Shown here in pieces: positions 62,697 to 64,000 of a DNA stretch of 64,000 bases (positions within the stretch are counted from its first letter, which is position 1; each line of letters opens with the position of its first letter). The position numbers and the translations under genes are program-made. The notes under the pieces were generated by a model. It worked only from the letters and a program-made list of their open reading frames with translations. It searched no databases and had not been told where the DNA came from. Location: the NCBI GenBank assembly GCA_964389675.1, contig CAYMEV010000003.1, positions 78,402 to 142,401 on the forward strand, in the 5' to 3' direction. The DNA is from CAYMEV01 sp964389675 [NCBI: uncultured Candidatus Sumerlaeota bacterium] (lineage in GTDB: Bacteria > CAYMEV01).

Positions 62697-63935
62697 ATGG
62701 AGATAAAGAGATTCTCCCTGGCTTTTGCCCTTATCTTAGCGGTTCTTGCATCAGGATGCAGAAAAAATGAATATAAACACCCGGGAAACTTAAACTTTAT
62801 TCTGGTCTCACTTGATACAGTGAGACTTGACCGCCTTAGCCTTTATGGCAATGACAGGGATGTTTCCCCCAACCTTGCAAGGCTTGCCAGAAGAGACCTT
62901 GTATTCGATCAGGCTGTCACTGTTACAGAAAATACTCTTATATCCCATGCATCTCTTCTCACAGGCCTTTTCCCTGCTGCGCACGGGACGACATACCTGA
63001 AAAACGGTGTCCCCCTTGGGCAGCGCTATGAAACAATTGCAGAGGATTTCCTCAATACAGGGCTTTACCAGACAGCGGGCTTTGCAGCCCATAAGGCCTG
63101 GCTAAGCAGTAAGTTCGGAATGGACCAGGGTTTTGAGGTTTTCAGCACTGGCTTCCGTTCAGCTGATTTTGTATTAAAAGAGGCAGAAGAATGGCTGAAG
63201 AGCAGGGACAGGGATAAACCGTTCTTTCTCTTTATCCATCTTTTTGATGCCCACTCGGACAGGGATGGACGCCCTTATGACGCACCATGTCCATTCCTGC
63301 ATAAATGGACAGGAAACTATGACGGGCCATGGCAAAACTGGGATACGATATCGCCAAACGGCAGTAATTTCCTTGCTGCAGTTTCAAAGAAAGAGATAAT
63401 GCCTGGTGAAGGGGATATCATGCATATAAGGGATCAGTATGATGAGGGGCTTGCCTATACAGATCATGCAATATGCACTTTCCTTGAGGAGTTTGCTGAC
63501 TTTGACAATACTTTCATTATTATTACTGCGGATCATGGCGAGGCTTTCCTTGAACATGGGTCAATGCTCCATAGCTCCTTATATGATGAGATTGTAAGGA
63601 TTCCCCTGATTATAATACCCCCTGCCCCTTTTGCGGACATGTATCGTTCGCCAGGGAGGATTCCAGACCAGGTGCAAATAGTTGATATTCGCCCCACAAT
63701 TCTATCTATGGCAGGCTTACCTCAGCCTCTTATCAGCCAGGGAACAAACCTGAACCCCTGGCTTCTGGGCCAGGTAGAGGAATGCCCAGCCGGACCCGCT
63801 CCTTTCTATCATAATGCTTTGAGGTATAACGGCTACAAGCTGTATATTAAAGGGGATAAAAAAATGCTTTTTGACCTCAATGATACGCGGGGGGGGGGAG
63901 AGACTGGTAAACCTTTATGCGCGGGAAGAGTTTAA
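62697..63935 (+). CDS. alkaline-phosphatase/sulfatase-superfamily lipoprotein, frame broken at a G10 tract
   Basis: The ATG at 62697 gives a lipoprotein signal with lipobox VLASGC (C21); a longer upstream frame is not needed. The metal-binding motifs are LVSLDTVRLDRLSLYG (Asp) and ITADHGEAFLEHG (Asp, His). The nucleophile region reads ENTLISHASLLTG, the Thr/Ser-His type, so it is not a formylglycine sulfatase (CxPxR); a phosphoester or phosphoethanolamine substrate is possible. At 63889-63898 a run of ten G shifts the frame, and the ORF stops at 63935. In the +1 frame the family-like C-terminus continues (LVNLYAREEFNPLAVELEG) off the window. Nine G would join the two parts. Confidence 0.8.
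   Translation: MEIKRFSLAFALILAVLASGCRKNEYKHPGNLNFILVSLDTVRLDRLSLYGNDRDVSPNLARLARRDLVFDQAVTVTENTLISHASLLTGLFPAAHGTTYLKNGVPLGQRYETIAEDFLNTGLYQTAGFAAHKAWLSSKFGMDQGFEVFSTGFRSADFVLKEAEEWLKSRDRDKPFFLFIHLFDAHSDRDGRPYDAPCPFLHKWTGNYDGPWQNWDTISPNGSNFLAAVSKKEIMPGEGDIMHIRDQYDEGLAYTDHAICTFLEEFADFDNTFIIITADHGEAFLEHGSMLHSSLYDEIVRIPLIIIPPAPFADMYRSPGRIPDQVQIVDIRPTILSMAGLPQPLISQGTNLNPWLLGQVEECPAGPAPFYHNALRYNGYKLYIKGDKKMLFDLNDTRGGGETGKPLCAGRV
63889..63898 (+). repeat. homopolymer G10 tract inside the phosphatase/sulfatase-like gene
   Basis: Ten consecutive G inside the coding region near codon 398. The following sequence is coding only in the frame reached with one G fewer. It is either a sequencing/assembly slip or a contingency (phase-variable) tract. 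Confidence 0.85.
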
Positions 63936-64000
63936 TCCCCTGGCAGTTGAATTGGAGGGGTATCTGGGGGATTTTGCCAAACGGGAAAAAAAACGTCTTT

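Noticed and set aside
62697-63935. Formylglycine-dependent sulfatase
   Set aside because: The CxPxR/SxPxR maturation motif is absent; the site reads TLISHASLLTG, as in other alkaline-phosphatase-superfamily hydrolases.

Overview
The window (about 40% GC, densely coded, no gene-free stretch above 300 bases) comes from a diderm bacterium. It has many lipoproteins with lipoboxes, a periplasm-facing amidase, a TonB-type C-terminal domain and a type III secretion core. Gene content (lipoprotein-type SctJ, a MamK-like actin, proteasome-like proteins, many FHA, pseudokinase, TPR and DUF4388 regulators, several TTG starts) suggests a poorly sampled, probably uncultured lineage. I cannot assign a phylum from sequence alone. 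No tRNA, rRNA, CRISPR array or recognisable transposase gene was seen.

Layout. 1-1.7 kb (-): a biotin-dependent acyl-CoA carboxyltransferase and a partial exported protein. 1.9-7.8 kb (+): a B12-type radical SAM protein, a DUF4178/DUF350/DUF4178-like cassette, a cell-wall amidase and a MamK-like actin. 7.8-12.5 kb (-): biotin ligase, nadC, a thioredoxin-like lipoprotein, a pseudo-receiver, signal peptidase I and a ROK sugar kinase. 12.7-14.8 kb (+): two paralogous proteasome-like Ntn-hydrolase proteins ending at a clear terminator. 14.9-17.7 kb: two polytopic membrane proteins. 17.7-18.7 kb (-): a DUF4388 plus J-domain protein.

18.9-31.4 kb (+) is the most striking region. It is a compact operon for a non-flagellar type III secretion export machine (SctI, SctJ, SctL, SctN, SctO, SctP-like, SctQ, SctR, SctS, SctT, SctU). 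It also carries flagellum-like parts (a FliA-family sigma factor, a FliG-like protein, a FliO-like protein), an FHA-SctQ fusion, and a double-FHA membrane protein in the SctD position with no periplasmic domain. A near-consensus promoter preceded by a perfect inverted repeat lies upstream. SctV, the secretin, the needle subunit and translocators are not in this window.

31.4-46.7 kb holds a glycosyltransferase, an FHA-diguanylate cyclase, a zinc-ribbon lipoprotein, a ParB-like/spore-photoproduct-lyase-like pair, a pseudokinase-TM-TonB_C protein, a dCMP deaminase, HDOD, GAF/PAS and HprK-like proteins, a TlpA-like protein, a GNAT enzyme and a large membrane protein. 46.8-60.8 kb encodes giant regulators (pseudokinase-AAA-TPR; double cyclase-AAA-TPR), a HEAT-repeat/PEP carboxykinase fusion and a Dna2-like nuclease-helicase. 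60.8-64 kb ends with a glycosyltransferase, a DUF456 protein, a small lipoprotein and a lipoprotein of the alkaline phosphatase/sulfatase superfamily whose reading frame breaks at a run of ten G.

The dominant theme is signal transduction (FHA, pseudokinases, cyclic nucleotides, GGDEF, HDOD) around a specialised envelope secretion machine and cell-surface glycan assembly.
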